From: Nonlabens tegetincola
GTDB lineage: Bacteria; Bacteroidota; Bacteroidia; Flavobacteriales; Flavobacteriaceae
Length of the DNA stretch: 64,000 nucleotides
Assembly (NCBI RefSeq): GCF_002954355.1
Contig: NZ_MQVV01000017.1
Coordinates: 310,001 to 374,000, forward strand
Direction of reading: 5' to 3'
Position numbers and translations under genes: made by a program. The notes under the pieces are model-generated. The model worked only from the letters and a program-made list of their open reading frames with translations. It did no database searches and was not told the origin of the DNA. Shown here piece by piece: positions 1-8,322 of the stretch (its first letter is position 1; each line of letters starts with the position of its first letter).

Positions 1-707
1 GTAACAACACTCAAAACATTGATGTTAGTGTAATTGCTTCATATGATCCTAACGATATTACTGAAATAAGAGGTCCTTCAATTCCTATTAATTTATTTTC
101 TACCAGTGATTTTTTAGAATACACCATACGGTTTCAAAATGAAGGAACTGCAAATGCCCAATTTGTACGAATTTTGTCCTCACTAGATGCTATGCTTGAT
201 TTAACGACACTAGAAATGCTTTCTAGTAGTCATAATTATACTTATACTATAACTGGTAACGAATTAGACTGGTATTTTGATAATATTCAACTAGTTCCAC
301 AATCGGTAGATGAACAAGCTAGTCAAGGTTATATAAAATACCGTATTAAACCTCGTGCTGGTTTTTCAGTAGGTGATGTTATTAGTGCCCAAGCAAGAAT
401 TTTCTTTGATTATAATCCCGCTGTTTTTACTGAAGAATGGACCAGCACATTTGATTCGTCAGCGTCGATTAATGATTCTAGAGAAATTGTTACTGTATAT
501 CCCAATCCTATAAATAACCATAATGAATTACACATTTCACAATCAGAAAATGGAAAATTTGAATTATTTGGGGTAACAGGTATACTATTTTACAGTGGCG
601 AGTACCACGAAGGTGTCATAAAACTAAATAACCTTTCTCCAGGAATCTTTTTTTTGAAAGTTATCGGTAACGGTAGGTCTGCCGTTATTAAATTAGTTAA
701 AGAATAA
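1..707 (+). CDS. T9SS-sorted surface or secreted protein, C-terminal part (5' end outside window)
   Basis: The reading frame is open from base 3, so the gene starts upstream of the window and only about 234 residues are seen. The visible part begins with an ASYDPND-like motif, which in Bacteroidota marks the repeat domain before a type IX secretion signal, followed by a beta-rich domain. The last ~75 residues have the type A sorting-domain pattern: VYPNP, then a LFGVTG strand, LSPGIFFLKV, and a Lys-rich end (KLVKE). The family role is export by the Por/T9SS machinery and attachment to or release from the cell surface. A TTG at 174 is only an internal codon. The gene converges on paaD with 8 bp between stops. 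The function of the passenger domain cannot be judged. Confidence 0.85.
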   Translation, partial: NNTQNIDVSVIASYDPNDITEIRGPSIPINLFSTSDFLEYTIRFQNEGTANAQFVRILSSLDAMLDLTTLEMLSSSHNYTYTITGNELDWYFDNIQLVPQSVDEQASQGYIKYRIKPRAGFSVGDVISAQARIFFDYNPAVFTEEWTSTFDSSASINDSREIVTVYPNPINNHNELHISQSENGKFELFGVTGILFYSGEYHEGVIKLNNLSPGIFFLKVIGNGRSAVIKLVKE

Positions 708-715
708 ACCTCTTC

Positions 716-1252
716 TTACTTCAAACACTTGAAATAGTCAAAGGGCTCTAGACAATCATCACATTGAAACATTGCTTTACAAGCTGTTGAACCAAATTGA
801 CTGACTAGTTTTGTATTAGTAGAACCACAGTTGGTACATTTGACCAACTTTTTATTATTAAGTAAAACATCCTTATCGGCAGTTGGTTCTAGAGGAGCAG
901 CTATACCATATTCTTCCATAGCTTTACGACCACGTTCTGTAATCCAATCGGTTGTCCATGGTGGCGACATGATAAGTTGTATGGTGGTTGTGTAGCCCGC
1001 TTTCGCGAAAGCGCGATCTAAATCATCTCCTATAACATCCATTGCCGGACATCCACTATATGTAGGTGTAAGTTGAATGGTTACATGATCTTCATCCAAT
1101 TGCACACTTCTGATTACACCTAAATCAATAACACTCAAGACTGGAATCTCTGGATCAGAAACAGACTCTAAAATATCTAAAACATCTTTGGGTAAATCCA
1201 AAAATTGTTCAGAATTTAATTCATAAGAATTTGTTTTAGAATCACTACTCAT
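716..1252 (-). CDS. paaD: 1,2-phenylacetyl-CoA epoxidase maturation protein PaaD
   Basis: PaaD is the MIP18/SufT-like member of the phenylacetyl-CoA epoxidase set and is thought to help assemble the di-iron enzyme. The MIP18 domain is recognised by SDPEIPVLSVIDLGVI (residues 32-47) and the TPTYSGCPAMD segment (C68). The C-terminus carries a cysteine-rich zinc-ribbon-like tail with C139, C142, C158, C164 and C167. The length of 178 aa is close to the ~165 aa of E. coli PaaD. Residues 81-85 (AFAKA) are encoded by one copy of the window-wide palindrome. It is the last gene of the minus-strand paaEABCD operon, 244 bp after paaC; that gap is unusually long for this operon and shows no clear element. 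Confidence 0.9.
   Translation of the reverse strand: MSSDSKTNSYELNSEQFLDLPKDVLDILESVSDPEIPVLSVIDLGVIRSVQLDEDHVTIQLTPTYSGCPAMDVIGDDLDRAFAKAGYTTTIQLIMSPPWTTDWITERGRKAMEEYGIAAPLEPTADKDVLLNNKKLVKCTNCGSTNTKLVSQFGSTACKAMFQCDDCLEPFDYFKCLK
998..1013. repeat. Iterated palindrome copy 1 (inside paaD)
   Basis: Exact CGCTTTCGCGAAAGCG. It is read in frame as Ala-Phe-Ala-Lys-Ala in PaaD. Confidence 0.95.
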
Positions 1253-1496
1253 CTCTATGTCTGTAAATATTTTATTTCTTTAGTTAGCCAATACATTGAA
1301 AATAATCTTTGCTTCAATTTAAAAATGGGTTAAACTCAATATTTGAACGCTCACATAAAACTAAGTACTAGTAAAACAATTAAATTTTTAAATACTCTTT
1401 ATTTTAAAAGTCTCACTGCCAGTAATTTAAAACGAAAGTGCTATCAAAAAAGTTTTTAACCGCCGTTATAACTTACTGTAGAGGATTCACTCAATA

Positions 1497-2297
1497 CTAC
1501 CATTTGCTATTCGGGTAGGTACGCTGCATATATTGCATTTCTGCAAGGATGTATCCCATGTACTCACTGTGAAGTCCGTTTTTCCCTCCTTTTTGAAAGT
1601 AAGGTACTTCTGGAACTTCCAGGGTTGCCTCTGTTAGCAAGTTTTCTACTTTTTCATAATAGTACTCTCTTAATTGTAGCATATCTGGAGCTACGCCAGC
1701 ATCAATCATTGCTGAATCAGATTCATTTACTTGAAAAAGTTCGTCCGTAAACACCCAAAGATCATTAACCGCTTTTTGAGCTTTATCATGACTTTCTTCT
1801 GTTCCATCACCTAATCTCTTTAACCAATCTCCTGAGAAACGTTCGTGATAACTCGCCTCTTTAATTCCCTTAAATGCTAGTGCTCTCAGTGTTTCATCGG
1901 CGCTTTGTTGCAAGGCATTCAAGAACATTTTATTAAAAACGTCAAAGAAAAACTGTCTTGCAATTACATAGGCAAAATCTGTATTAGGTTGTTGTACCAG
2001 TAATACACTTCTATACTCACGCTCTTTTCTTAAAAAGGCAATATCGTCCTCGGTACTTCCGTCACCTTTTATTTGAGATATATACTGATAAAAACTGCGA
2101 ACTTGACCTAAAAGATCGAGCGAAATGTTTGTTATAGCGATATCAGGTTCTAGATTAGGTCCATGACCACATAGTTCACCTAGTCGTTGAGCTAAGATTA
2201 AATAATTATCGGCAACACCTAAAAGATAGTCGATCAGGTGTTGTTTATTTTCCTTGGACTCTAGGAATTGTGGGTTTAATTCTCTTATCGGTTTCAT
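1497..2297 (-). CDS. paaC: 1,2-phenylacetyl-CoA epoxidase subunit PaaC
   Basis: PaaC is the structural ferritin-like partner of PaaA in the multicomponent monooxygenase that epoxidises the aromatic ring of phenylacetyl-CoA. The 266-aa protein (E. coli ~248) is all-helical, with PaaC-typical stretches such as LADNYLILAQRLGELCGHGP-like residues 27-47, IALTNISLDLLGQ-like residues 53-65, and KEASYHERFSGDW (around 146-158). Its ferritin-like active site is not expected to be catalytic in this subunit. It sits between paaB and paaD on the minus strand. A 243-bp AT-rich gap separates it from paaB; I see no gene or convincing terminator in that gap. Confidence 0.92.
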   Translation of the reverse strand: MKPIRELNPQFLESKENKQHLIDYLLGVADNYLILAQRLGELCGHGPNLEPDIAITNISLDLLGQVRSFYQYISQIKGDGSTEDDIAFLRKEREYRSVLLVQQPNTDFAYVIARQFFFDVFNKMFLNALQQSADETLRALAFKGIKEASYHERFSGDWLKRLGDGTEESHDKAQKAVNDLWVFTDELFQVNESDSAMIDAGVAPDMLQLREYYYEKVENLLTEATLEVPEVPYFQKGGKNGLHSEYMGYILAEMQYMQRTYPNSKW

Positions 2298-2540
2298 TTT
2301 CGCTAGTTGTAATTAAAGTCTAGTTTTAGGTATAGACTTATTTTATCTTAATCTCAATTAATGGCGTCATTACTAATTTAAAAGATGCCCTATCAAAAGA
2401 GTTATATATTTTAATAACTATAAGAATATCTAATCGTAATTCTCATTTAAGATGAAGTGAAAATTAACATTCTTATTTCCATTTCCTTTCTGAACTAATA
2501 TGTCCAATTTTTCCCAAACATCTCTTATAGTATTAGCATA

Positions 2541-2825
2541 TTACATATGTTTCAACTCGTCTGGCAATTCATAAAAAGTAGGATGCCTATACACCTTATC
2601 GGCAGCAGGCTCAAATAACTCTCCACTATCTTGTGGATTGCTTGCAGTGATATGTTTACTTTCTACCACCCAAATACTCACACCTTCATTTCTACGTGTA
2701 TACACATCTCGAGCATTATTGAGTGCCATTTCTGCATCCTCGGCATGTAAACTACCACAGTGCCTGTGTTCTAGACCATTTTTAGATCTAATGAATACTT
2801 CCCATAATGGAATTTCTTTACTCAT
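2541..2825 (-). CDS. paaB: 1,2-phenylacetyl-CoA epoxidase subunit PaaB
   Basis: This is the small subunit of the epoxidase, 94 aa (E. coli 95). PaaB bridges PaaAC heterodimers. The sequence begins PLWEVFIRSKNGLEHRHCGS and contains the family pattern HAEDAEMALNNARDVYTRRNEGVSIWVV, the hallmark of PaaB. It lies 18 bp downstream of paaA on the same strand, so the two are almost certainly cotranscribed. Overlapping plus-strand open frames here are shadows. Confidence 0.93.
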   Translation of the reverse strand: MSKEIPLWEVFIRSKNGLEHRHCGSLHAEDAEMALNNARDVYTRRNEGVSIWVVESKHITASNPQDSGELFEPAADKVYRHPTFYELPDELKHM

Positions 2826-2843
2826 AATATATTAAGTTCTTGA

Positions 2844-3800
2844 TTAGATAGCTTGCTTATTTTTACGCTCGTTTTGTTTCTGAGCGTATGCCATCGCAGC
2901 ATCTCTCACCCATTTTCCTTTTTCCCAAGCATTTCTGCGATCATCCAGTCTTTTTTTGTTCATTGGTCCATGACCCTTTACTACTTGCCAAAACTCATCC
3001 CAATCTATTGGACCAAAATCATAACCTCCTTTTTCTTCATTCCATTTTAATTCAGGATCTGGTATAGTAAGTCCTAGAATATCGGCTTGTGGAACAGTTT
3101 GATCAATGAACTGTTGTCTAAGCTCATCATTAGTTTTGCGTTTAAGCTTCCATTTCATGGATTGTTCAGTGTGCACACTGTCTTTATCTTCTGGTCCAAG
3201 CATCATTAAGGATGGCCACCACCATCTATTTAATGCATCTTGAGCCATTTGTTTTTGCTCTTCTGTACCGTTACAAAGGGAAAGCATAATTTCATAACCT
3301 TGTCTTTGGTGAAAGCTTTCTTCCTTACAAACACGCACCATAGCTCTTGCATATGGTCCGTAAGACGTACTACACAATGGCACTTGATTGATGATAGCAG
3401 CACCATCTACTAACCAACCTATAGCTCCCATGTCAGCCCAAGTTAAAGTAGGATAATTAAATATAGAACTATATTTAGCTGCTCCTGTATGTAATTGATT
3501 GTATAACTCTTCTCTCGAAATTCCTAGGGTTTCACAAGCGCTATATAGATACAATCCATGACCTGCCTCGTCCTGAACTTTGGCTAATAATGCAGCTTTA
3601 CGTCTGAGTGAAGGTGCTCTTGTGATCCAATTTCCCTCGGGTAACATACCCACGATTTCAGAATGGGCATGTTGTGAAATCTGACGTATGTGAGTTTTAC
3701 GATACTTCTCTGGCATCCAGTCTTTCGGCTCAATTTTTTCATCATTTGCGATTTTAGCCTCAAACTGCGCTTCTAAACTTTTAATTTCTGCTTCACTCAT
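2844..3800 (-). CDS. paaA: 1,2-phenylacetyl-CoA epoxidase catalytic subunit PaaA
   Basis: PaaA is the catalytic di-iron subunit that converts phenylacetyl-CoA to ring-1,2-epoxyphenylacetyl-CoA using O2 and electrons from PaaE. The 318-aa protein shows the ferritin-like ligands: E48 (HSEIVG), E78-A-G-H81 and E161-S-F-H164, the last within the EESFHQRQG family signature. Length matches the family (~310 aa). It is the second gene of the operon, 102 bp after paaE and 18 bp before paaB. Cytosolic. Confidence 0.95.
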   Translation of the reverse strand: MSEAEIKSLEAQFEAKIANDEKIEPKDWMPEKYRKTHIRQISQHAHSEIVGMLPEGNWITRAPSLRRKAALLAKVQDEAGHGLYLYSACETLGISREELYNQLHTGAAKYSSIFNYPTLTWADMGAIGWLVDGAAIINQVPLCSTSYGPYARAMVRVCKEESFHQRQGYEIMLSLCNGTEEQKQMAQDALNRWWWPSLMMLGPEDKDSVHTEQSMKWKLKRKTNDELRQQFIDQTVPQADILGLTIPDPELKWNEEKGGYDFGPIDWDEFWQVVKGHGPMNKKRLDDRRNAWEKGKWVRDAAMAYAQKQNERKNKQAI

Positions 3801-3902
3801 AATTTCTCGATATTATCACTTCATTACCTATAAGGTACTGTAATGTGAATTAAACTTAAATGTTTTATCAATAGTTCCTATTAAAGATAGGTACTTATTA
3901 AA

Positions 3903-4979
3903 TTAAACATCATAATCAACTACTAATTTTTTACTAGTCGGAACACTTACGCAACTAAGTACCAAACCTTTGGCGACCTCTTCTTCAGTAAGAGCATAAT
4001 TAACTTTCATAGCCACACTACCTTCTTTAACCTTGCACTTACACGTACTACACACACCACCTTTACAAGCATAGGGAAGATCGGCTCCTGCTGCAATCGC
4101 TCCATCTAATACATTATCATGATCATCACCTAAAACAAAATGGAATTCTTTGCTTCCATCAATAATTGTGACCTCAACACCATCCACTTTTTGTTCAAGG
4201 GCAGCTGCAGCTCTTGCTTTATCTTCTTCACTTAAACCACTTACAAACAATTCGTAATGAACATTTTCAGCCTTCATCCCAGCAGCAACTAATTCATCGC
4301 GAATTAGAAAAATCATCTCTTCAGGTCCACAAATAAAAGCATGATCAGTATGCGGCGCATTAATCAACGTTTGAGTAAGAGTTTGCATCTTTTCCTTATC
4401 AAAGCGGCCGTTAAATAAAGGTATATCACGGTGCTCTCTACTCAAAAAATAAAACACTTCAAACCTGCTCAAATATTGATTTTTAAGAGCTTCTATTTCT
4501 TCCTTAAAAATGATTGAGCTAGCAGTTCTATTCAAATAAAACAATTTGAACTTAGCGAGTGGTTCTTTTTTCAAATGTGTTTTAATTATACTTAGCATAG
4601 GTGTAATACCCGAACCAGCAGCAAAAGCGACATAATTCTTACTTTCTGCCTCACTGTAACATTCAATACCAAAATCACCGCTAGGCGCTGCTACTTGTAT
4701 TGAGTCACCAGCTTTAAGCTTTCGATTTACAAAAGTTGAAAATTTACCTTGGTAAATTTCCTTCACGGCTACCTTCCACTCATCATCAAGAGGACTACTG
4801 CATAAAGAGTAACTGCGTCTTACATCCTCGCCATCGATTGTTGCTCGCAATGTTAAAAACTGTCCCTGACGATAATTAAACTCTTTTTTAAGTTCTTTGG
4901 GCACGTCAAAAGCAAGTACCGTCGTATCATCAGTTTCTTTATAGACCTCAGATAATGTTATGTTATGAAATGTATTCAC
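3903..4979 (-). CDS. paaE: 1,2-phenylacetyl-CoA epoxidase reductase PaaE
   Basis: This is the NAD(P)H-dependent reductase that feeds electrons to PaaA. The 358-aa protein has an N-terminal FAD-binding ferredoxin-reductase domain (RSYSLCSSP, flavin binding), an NAD domain (GSGITPMLSI) and a C-terminal plant-type [2Fe-2S] ferredoxin domain (CKGGVCSTCKC plus a later LSC). The start codon is GTG at 4979. It is the first gene of the minus-strand paa operon. A promoter and inverted repeat lie directly upstream (5004-5035), so phenylacetate-responsive repression is likely. The ligase, isomerase and hydrolase genes of the pathway (paaK, paaG, paaZ) are not in this window. Confidence 0.93.
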   Translation of the reverse strand: MNTFHNITLSEVYKETDDTTVLAFDVPKELKKEFNYRQGQFLTLRATIDGEDVRRSYSLCSSPLDDEWKVAVKEIYQGKFSTFVNRKLKAGDSIQVAAPSGDFGIECYSEAESKNYVAFAAGSGITPMLSIIKTHLKKEPLAKFKLFYLNRTASSIIFKEEIEALKNQYLSRFEVFYFLSREHRDIPLFNGRFDKEKMQTLTQTLINAPHTDHAFICGPEEMIFLIRDELVAAGMKAENVHYELFVSGLSEEDKARAAAALEQKVDGVEVTIIDGSKEFHFVLGDDHDNVLDGAIAAGADLPYACKGGVCSTCKCKVKEGSVAMKVNYALTEEEVAKGLVLSCVSVPTSKKLVVDYDV

Positions 4980-5003
4980 GTTGAATAAGTCGTTGATTTA
5001 AAA

Positions 5004-5035
5004 CAAAACTAACACTTGTTAGTTTGTGATGCAAA
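5004..5035 (-). promoter_or_regulatory. paa operon promoter (-33/-7)
   Basis: On the minus strand there is TTTG at 5035-5032, a 20-bp spacer, then TAGTTTTG at 5011-5004. This fits the Flavobacterium consensus TTG-N17-23-TAnnTTTG. It lies 25 bp upstream of the paaE GTG start. The inverted repeat 5006-5025 overlaps the -7 box. Confidence 0.7.
5006..5025. promoter_or_regulatory. Putative TetR/PaaR-type operator
   Basis: A perfect inverted repeat with 9-bp arms, AAACTAACA-CT-TGTTAGTTT. Its core CTAACACTTGTTAG fits CNAAC-N4-GTTNG, resembling the reported Thermus PaaR operator (CNAACGNNCGTTNG). It covers the spacer and -7 region of the paa promoter, which suits repression relieved by phenylacetyl-CoA. 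No TetR gene lies in the window, so the regulator is inferred. Confidence 0.65.
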
Positions 5036-5129
5036 TATGCTGTTTTAATTAGACTTGTTCTGTATTGAAATTAATTATTTTAACCTGGTTTTCACGACAA
5101 TTTTTGTACTAAATACTAATTTAGAAAAT

Positions 5130-5720
5130 ATGTCATATTCTAAAATAAAGGCCCCAGCTAGTATTATTGATGCAGTAAATGAAGCTGTTAGTTATTTTCC
5201 TGAACTTTATCACACACCTATTGAATTTAAGTTTAATAATATGGTGCGTAAAAATTTTATGCAAGCTCAACCCAAATGGATAAGCTTTTTAAAAAGAAGA
5301 AAACATCGTAGTTATATTATCCTAATAAGTAAGGAGTTTAGAGTAGAGAACGAAATTTTCACTGTGAATGAAATTCCTTATGATGTACTTGTAGGTTGGT
5401 TAGGTCATGAATTAGGTCATGTGATGGATTATCGTAAAAGGAGCAGTTTAGGAATGTTAATATTTGGGATTAAATATTTGTATTCATCCGCACACATTCA
5501 AGAAGTAGAACGCACTGCCGATGAATATGCTGTAAGACATGGCATGGGAGAGCATATAATCAAAACCAAGAATTTTATTTTAAACCACACTAGTTTATCT
5601 GAGACTTATAAAAATCACATGCGTAAATTTTATTTATCTCCCGAGGAAATTTTAGAGTTGATTAATAGATATGGTGATACTGGTGAGAAACCAACTAGAG
5701 AAGAGCTTGCGCCTAAGTAA
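5130..5720 (+). CDS. Putative zinc metallopeptidase (HExxH protein)
   Basis: A 196-aa protein with the zinc-peptidase motif HELGH at residues 93-97 (GHELGHVMDY) followed by EVERTADEYAVRHG, where the Glu after ~20 residues could be the third ligand, as in M48/gluzincin-like enzymes. There is no signal peptide or membrane segment, so it is probably cytosolic. I chose the ATG at 5130 because it begins a normal start (MSYSKIKAP); the open frame reaches back to 5055 but that leader is hydrophobic and unlike the rest. It is divergent from paaE and overlaps the end of the GH3-like gene by 8 bp tail to tail. Substrate unknown. Confidence 0.65.
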   Translation: MSYSKIKAPASIIDAVNEAVSYFPELYHTPIEFKFNNMVRKNFMQAQPKWISFLKRRKHRSYIILISKEFRVENEIFTVNEIPYDVLVGWLGHELGHVMDYRKRSSLGMLIFGIKYLYSSAHIQEVERTADEYAVRHGMGEHIIKTKNFILNHTSLSETYKNHMRKFYLSPEEILELINRYGDTGEKPTREELAPK

Positions 5721-7239
5721 TGGTCGATTTACAAAATTGCTCCCATTCCTTAAAAGTATCTTCTTTCATAACTTTTTCCATTTTTACCTGACCACCTTTC
5801 TTCTTGTTGTAATCATTCCATTTTGAAAATATCTCTGGTGCAACTTTATGAACTATCACACCCTTTAAGGCCTTAGACCTTGCAACTTTATAATTTTTAT
5901 TTGCTTTTTGAAGTAAATCATCAAGATGTGATGCTAGCTCTTTCTCACTTACCTCAGTGGTTGTCCCTAACGTCCAAACGTGATAAAACTCACCTTTATT
6001 TTGTTTGGCACAAACTGTAAACTCCTTGATTGCTGTATCAAATTTGTTTTGCAGATCTGTTATCGCTGTTTCCATTTTAAGTACGGATAATTGACTACCT
6101 ACTACATTTAGAAAAAACTTTGTCCTTCCTGTGATTTTAATTTCAGCGCGATCAACATCAGTAAATTTAATCGTATCACCTATTAAATAACGCCAGGCAC
6201 CAGATACCGTTGAAATTATTAATGCATAATCCACATTTTCCTCCACTGCGCCTAAATGTAAAACTGGAGCATCTTCAACAATACTTCCATCTGGATTTAT
6301 GTATTCTGGTTTAAATGGAACAAATTCAAAATAAATACCACCATCAGTAACAAGTTGCATCGCGTCGGTTTCTGGTCTTTGTTGACTTGCTATAAAACCT
6401 TCGCTAGCTAGATAAGTATCTACAATTTGAACAGGTTTAGAAAACAGCTTTTCAAAACTGCTGCGATACGGCTCATAGGCAACTCCACCAGAGGTGTACA
6501 CAGACAAGTTAGGCCACACATCATGGATAGAATCAACCTTGTGATATTCCATCACTCTTTTAAGCATTATTTCAATCCAGGATGGTATACCGCTTAACAT
6601 TCCAATATCCCAATTTTCAGATTGAATTGCGATTTGCTGCACCCGTTCATCCCAATCATCTATGCTGGCAATTTCCTTTCCTGGCTTGTAAAAGGAACTC
6701 AAAAATTCTGGAATTTGACTAGCCGATATTCCACTAATCTCGCCTATAGTAAATCCGTTTTTATGGTCAAGATCAGTAGAACTTCCCAAAGCGAGAACCT
6801 CTTTTTCAAAAATTGAAGGATCCAAATTAAAATTACTTAATGCACTTACCTGTGAGGTTCCAGCATCCTTAATAGCTGTTATCATTTCATCAGTTACAGG
6901 TATCATCTTTGACTTTTTACCGGTTGTACCGCTTGATCTAGCTAAAAAACTAGGTAGACCTGGCCATGTAATATCGGGTTTCCCTTGTTTCATTTGTTGC
7001 CACCATCGATCATTCATTTTATGATAGTCGTAGAAGGGTATCGCTTTCGCGAAAGCGTGCCTAATATCATCACTTTCTAAAATGGAATCAAAATCATAGT
7101 AAATACCAAACGAAGTATCCTGAGCTGTGATGAGCATGTTACGCAGAACCTTTTCCTGTGATTTTACATGGTCTGTAACCGAGGTCAAATTTTCATGAAT
7201 ACTGAGCGCTGTCTTAATCAAGGGACCTAAGAATGCCAT
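5713..7239 (-). CDS. GH3 auxin-responsive-promoter family protein (acyl-adenylating enzyme)
   Basis: A 508-aa member of the GH3 family, ANL-like enzymes that adenylate a carboxylic acid and conjugate it to an amine. Nucleotide-binding motifs are visible: motif I SSGTTGKKSK (residues 102-111), motif II YLASEG (near 280), and motif III YLIGDTIKF (near 355). In plants GH3 enzymes conjugate auxin or jasmonate; the bacterial substrate is not known. Proximity to phenylacetate catabolism suggests aryl-acid chemistry but does not show it. Residues 62-66 (AFAKA) come from palindrome copy 2. Its 3' end overlaps the plus-strand peptidase by 8 bp. Confidence 0.85.
   Translation of the reverse strand: MAFLGPLIKTALSIHENLTSVTDHVKSQEKVLRNMLITAQDTSFGIYYDFDSILESDDIRHAFAKAIPFYDYHKMNDRWWQQMKQGKPDITWPGLPSFLARSSGTTGKKSKMIPVTDEMITAIKDAGTSQVSALSNFNLDPSIFEKEVLALGSSTDLDHKNGFTIGEISGISASQIPEFLSSFYKPGKEIASIDDWDERVQQIAIQSENWDIGMLSGIPSWIEIMLKRVMEYHKVDSIHDVWPNLSVYTSGGVAYEPYRSSFEKLFSKPVQIVDTYLASEGFIASQQRPETDAMQLVTDGGIYFEFVPFKPEYINPDGSIVEDAPVLHLGAVEENVDYALIISTVSGAWRYLIGDTIKFTDVDRAEIKITGRTKFFLNVVGSQLSVLKMETAITDLQNKFDTAIKEFTVCAKQNKGEFYHVWTLGTTTEVSEKELASHLDDLLQKANKNYKVARSKALKGVIVHKVAPEIFSKWNDYNKKKGGQVKMEKVMKEDTFKEWEQFCKSTIT
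7042..7057. repeat. Iterated palindrome copy 2 (inside GH3-like gene)
   Basis: Exact CGCTTTCGCGAAAGCG, read as Ala-Phe-Ala-Lys-Ala in the encoded protein. Confidence 0.95.
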
Positions 7240-7339
7240 ATAAATAAGGTTTATTGTAAAGGTAAGACCTGTACAACCAGCATCTCGTTAAGATAGTGTT
7301 TAACTATGCTTATAAAATGTAAAAGGTATCTTTAACTCT

Positions 7340-8203
7340 TTAATGAAATACAGAAAATAACTTAGTTGCCTCATTATAGCTACTTTCAAATGACATAGCG
7401 TTTACATTTGAGTGTGCCTTTACGTTATTAAAGTAACTCACCATTTTTTCTGTAGGCATGTTTCCTGTAAGATCATCTTTGGCCATTGGACAGCCACCAA
7501 ATCCTTGAATAGCACCGTCAAATCTACGACATCCTGCTTTAAAGGCAGCATCGACTTTTTCATGCCATGTGGTAGGAGTAGTATGTAAATGTGCCCCAAA
7601 CTCCACATGCGGATACATAGGTATTAAATTTGAGAATAGATAATCTATAGTGGATGGATCGCTGGTACCAACGGTGTCGGACAATGAAAGGATTTGAACT
7701 CCCATTGTTGCTAATTTATCTGCCCAGTCACCTACTATGTCTACATTCCATGGATCACCATAAGGGTTACCAAATCCCATTGAAATATAAACTACGACTT
7801 GTTTTCCCGAAGTATGAGCAATGTTTAGAATTTCCTTAAGAGTTTCAACAGATTGCTCTATTGTCTTATGCGTATTACGCATTTGAAAATTCTCAGAAAT
7901 TGAAAAAGGAAATCCTAAATAATCAATTTCAGGATGTTGACAAGCATCTTGAGCTCCTCTTACGTTTGCAACAATAGCGAGTAACTTGCTTTCTGTTTTA
8001 GTTAAATCTAATCCTGCTAAAACTTGAGCAGTATCAACCATTTGAGGAATTGCTCTTGGGGAAACAAAGCTTCCAAAGTCAATCGTATCAAAGCCACAAC
8101 GCAGCAGTGATTGAATGTACTGTATTTTTTTATCAGTAGGAATAAAAGGTTTTATTCCCTGCATGGCGTCTCTAGGACATTCAATAAGTTTCACCTTTTC
8201 CAT
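7340..8203 (-). CDS. Hydroxymethylglutaryl-CoA lyase
   Basis: A 287-aa TIM-barrel enzyme of the HMGL-like family. HMG-CoA lyase cleaves HMG-CoA to acetyl-CoA and acetoacetate in leucine catabolism. Visible features are ECPRDAMQG near the N-terminus (R11/D12 match the catalytic Arg and metal-binding Asp of the family), GAHLHTTP (metal-binding His pair) and FGGCPMAKDDLTGN, containing the catalytic-loop Cys of the GGCP signature. The length (human mature enzyme ~298) fits. It stands alone on the minus strand and is divergent from the FAD reductase at 8323. A related aldolase of the same fold cannot be excluded. Confidence 0.8.
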   Translation of the reverse strand: MEKVKLIECPRDAMQGIKPFIPTDKKIQYIQSLLRCGFDTIDFGSFVSPRAIPQMVDTAQVLAGLDLTKTESKLLAIVANVRGAQDACQHPEIDYLGFPFSISENFQMRNTHKTIEQSVETLKEILNIAHTSGKQVVVYISMGFGNPYGDPWNVDIVGDWADKLATMGVQILSLSDTVGTSDPSTIDYLFSNLIPMYPHVEFGAHLHTTPTTWHEKVDAAFKAGCRRFDGAIQGFGGCPMAKDDLTGNMPTEKMVSYFNNVKAHSNVNAMSFESSYNEATKLFSVFH

Positions 8204-8322
8204 CGACCGGTAAAGATACGATGCTCGATCAGCTTTATGAAATCGATTGCGTAAATGATTTTTGATTAATTATCTATTTTTAAACTTGAATTTTAAACTT
8301 CTAATCAATCAATTCTCAGCTT

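Noticed and set aside
2638-3050. Small plus-strand open frames opposite paaA and paaB
   Set aside because: They lie entirely antisense to clear coding genes and encode no recognisable domain.
5055-5129. Upstream extension of the metallopeptidase gene
   Set aside because: The leader is AT-rich, hydrophobic by accident, and precedes a good ATG at 5130.
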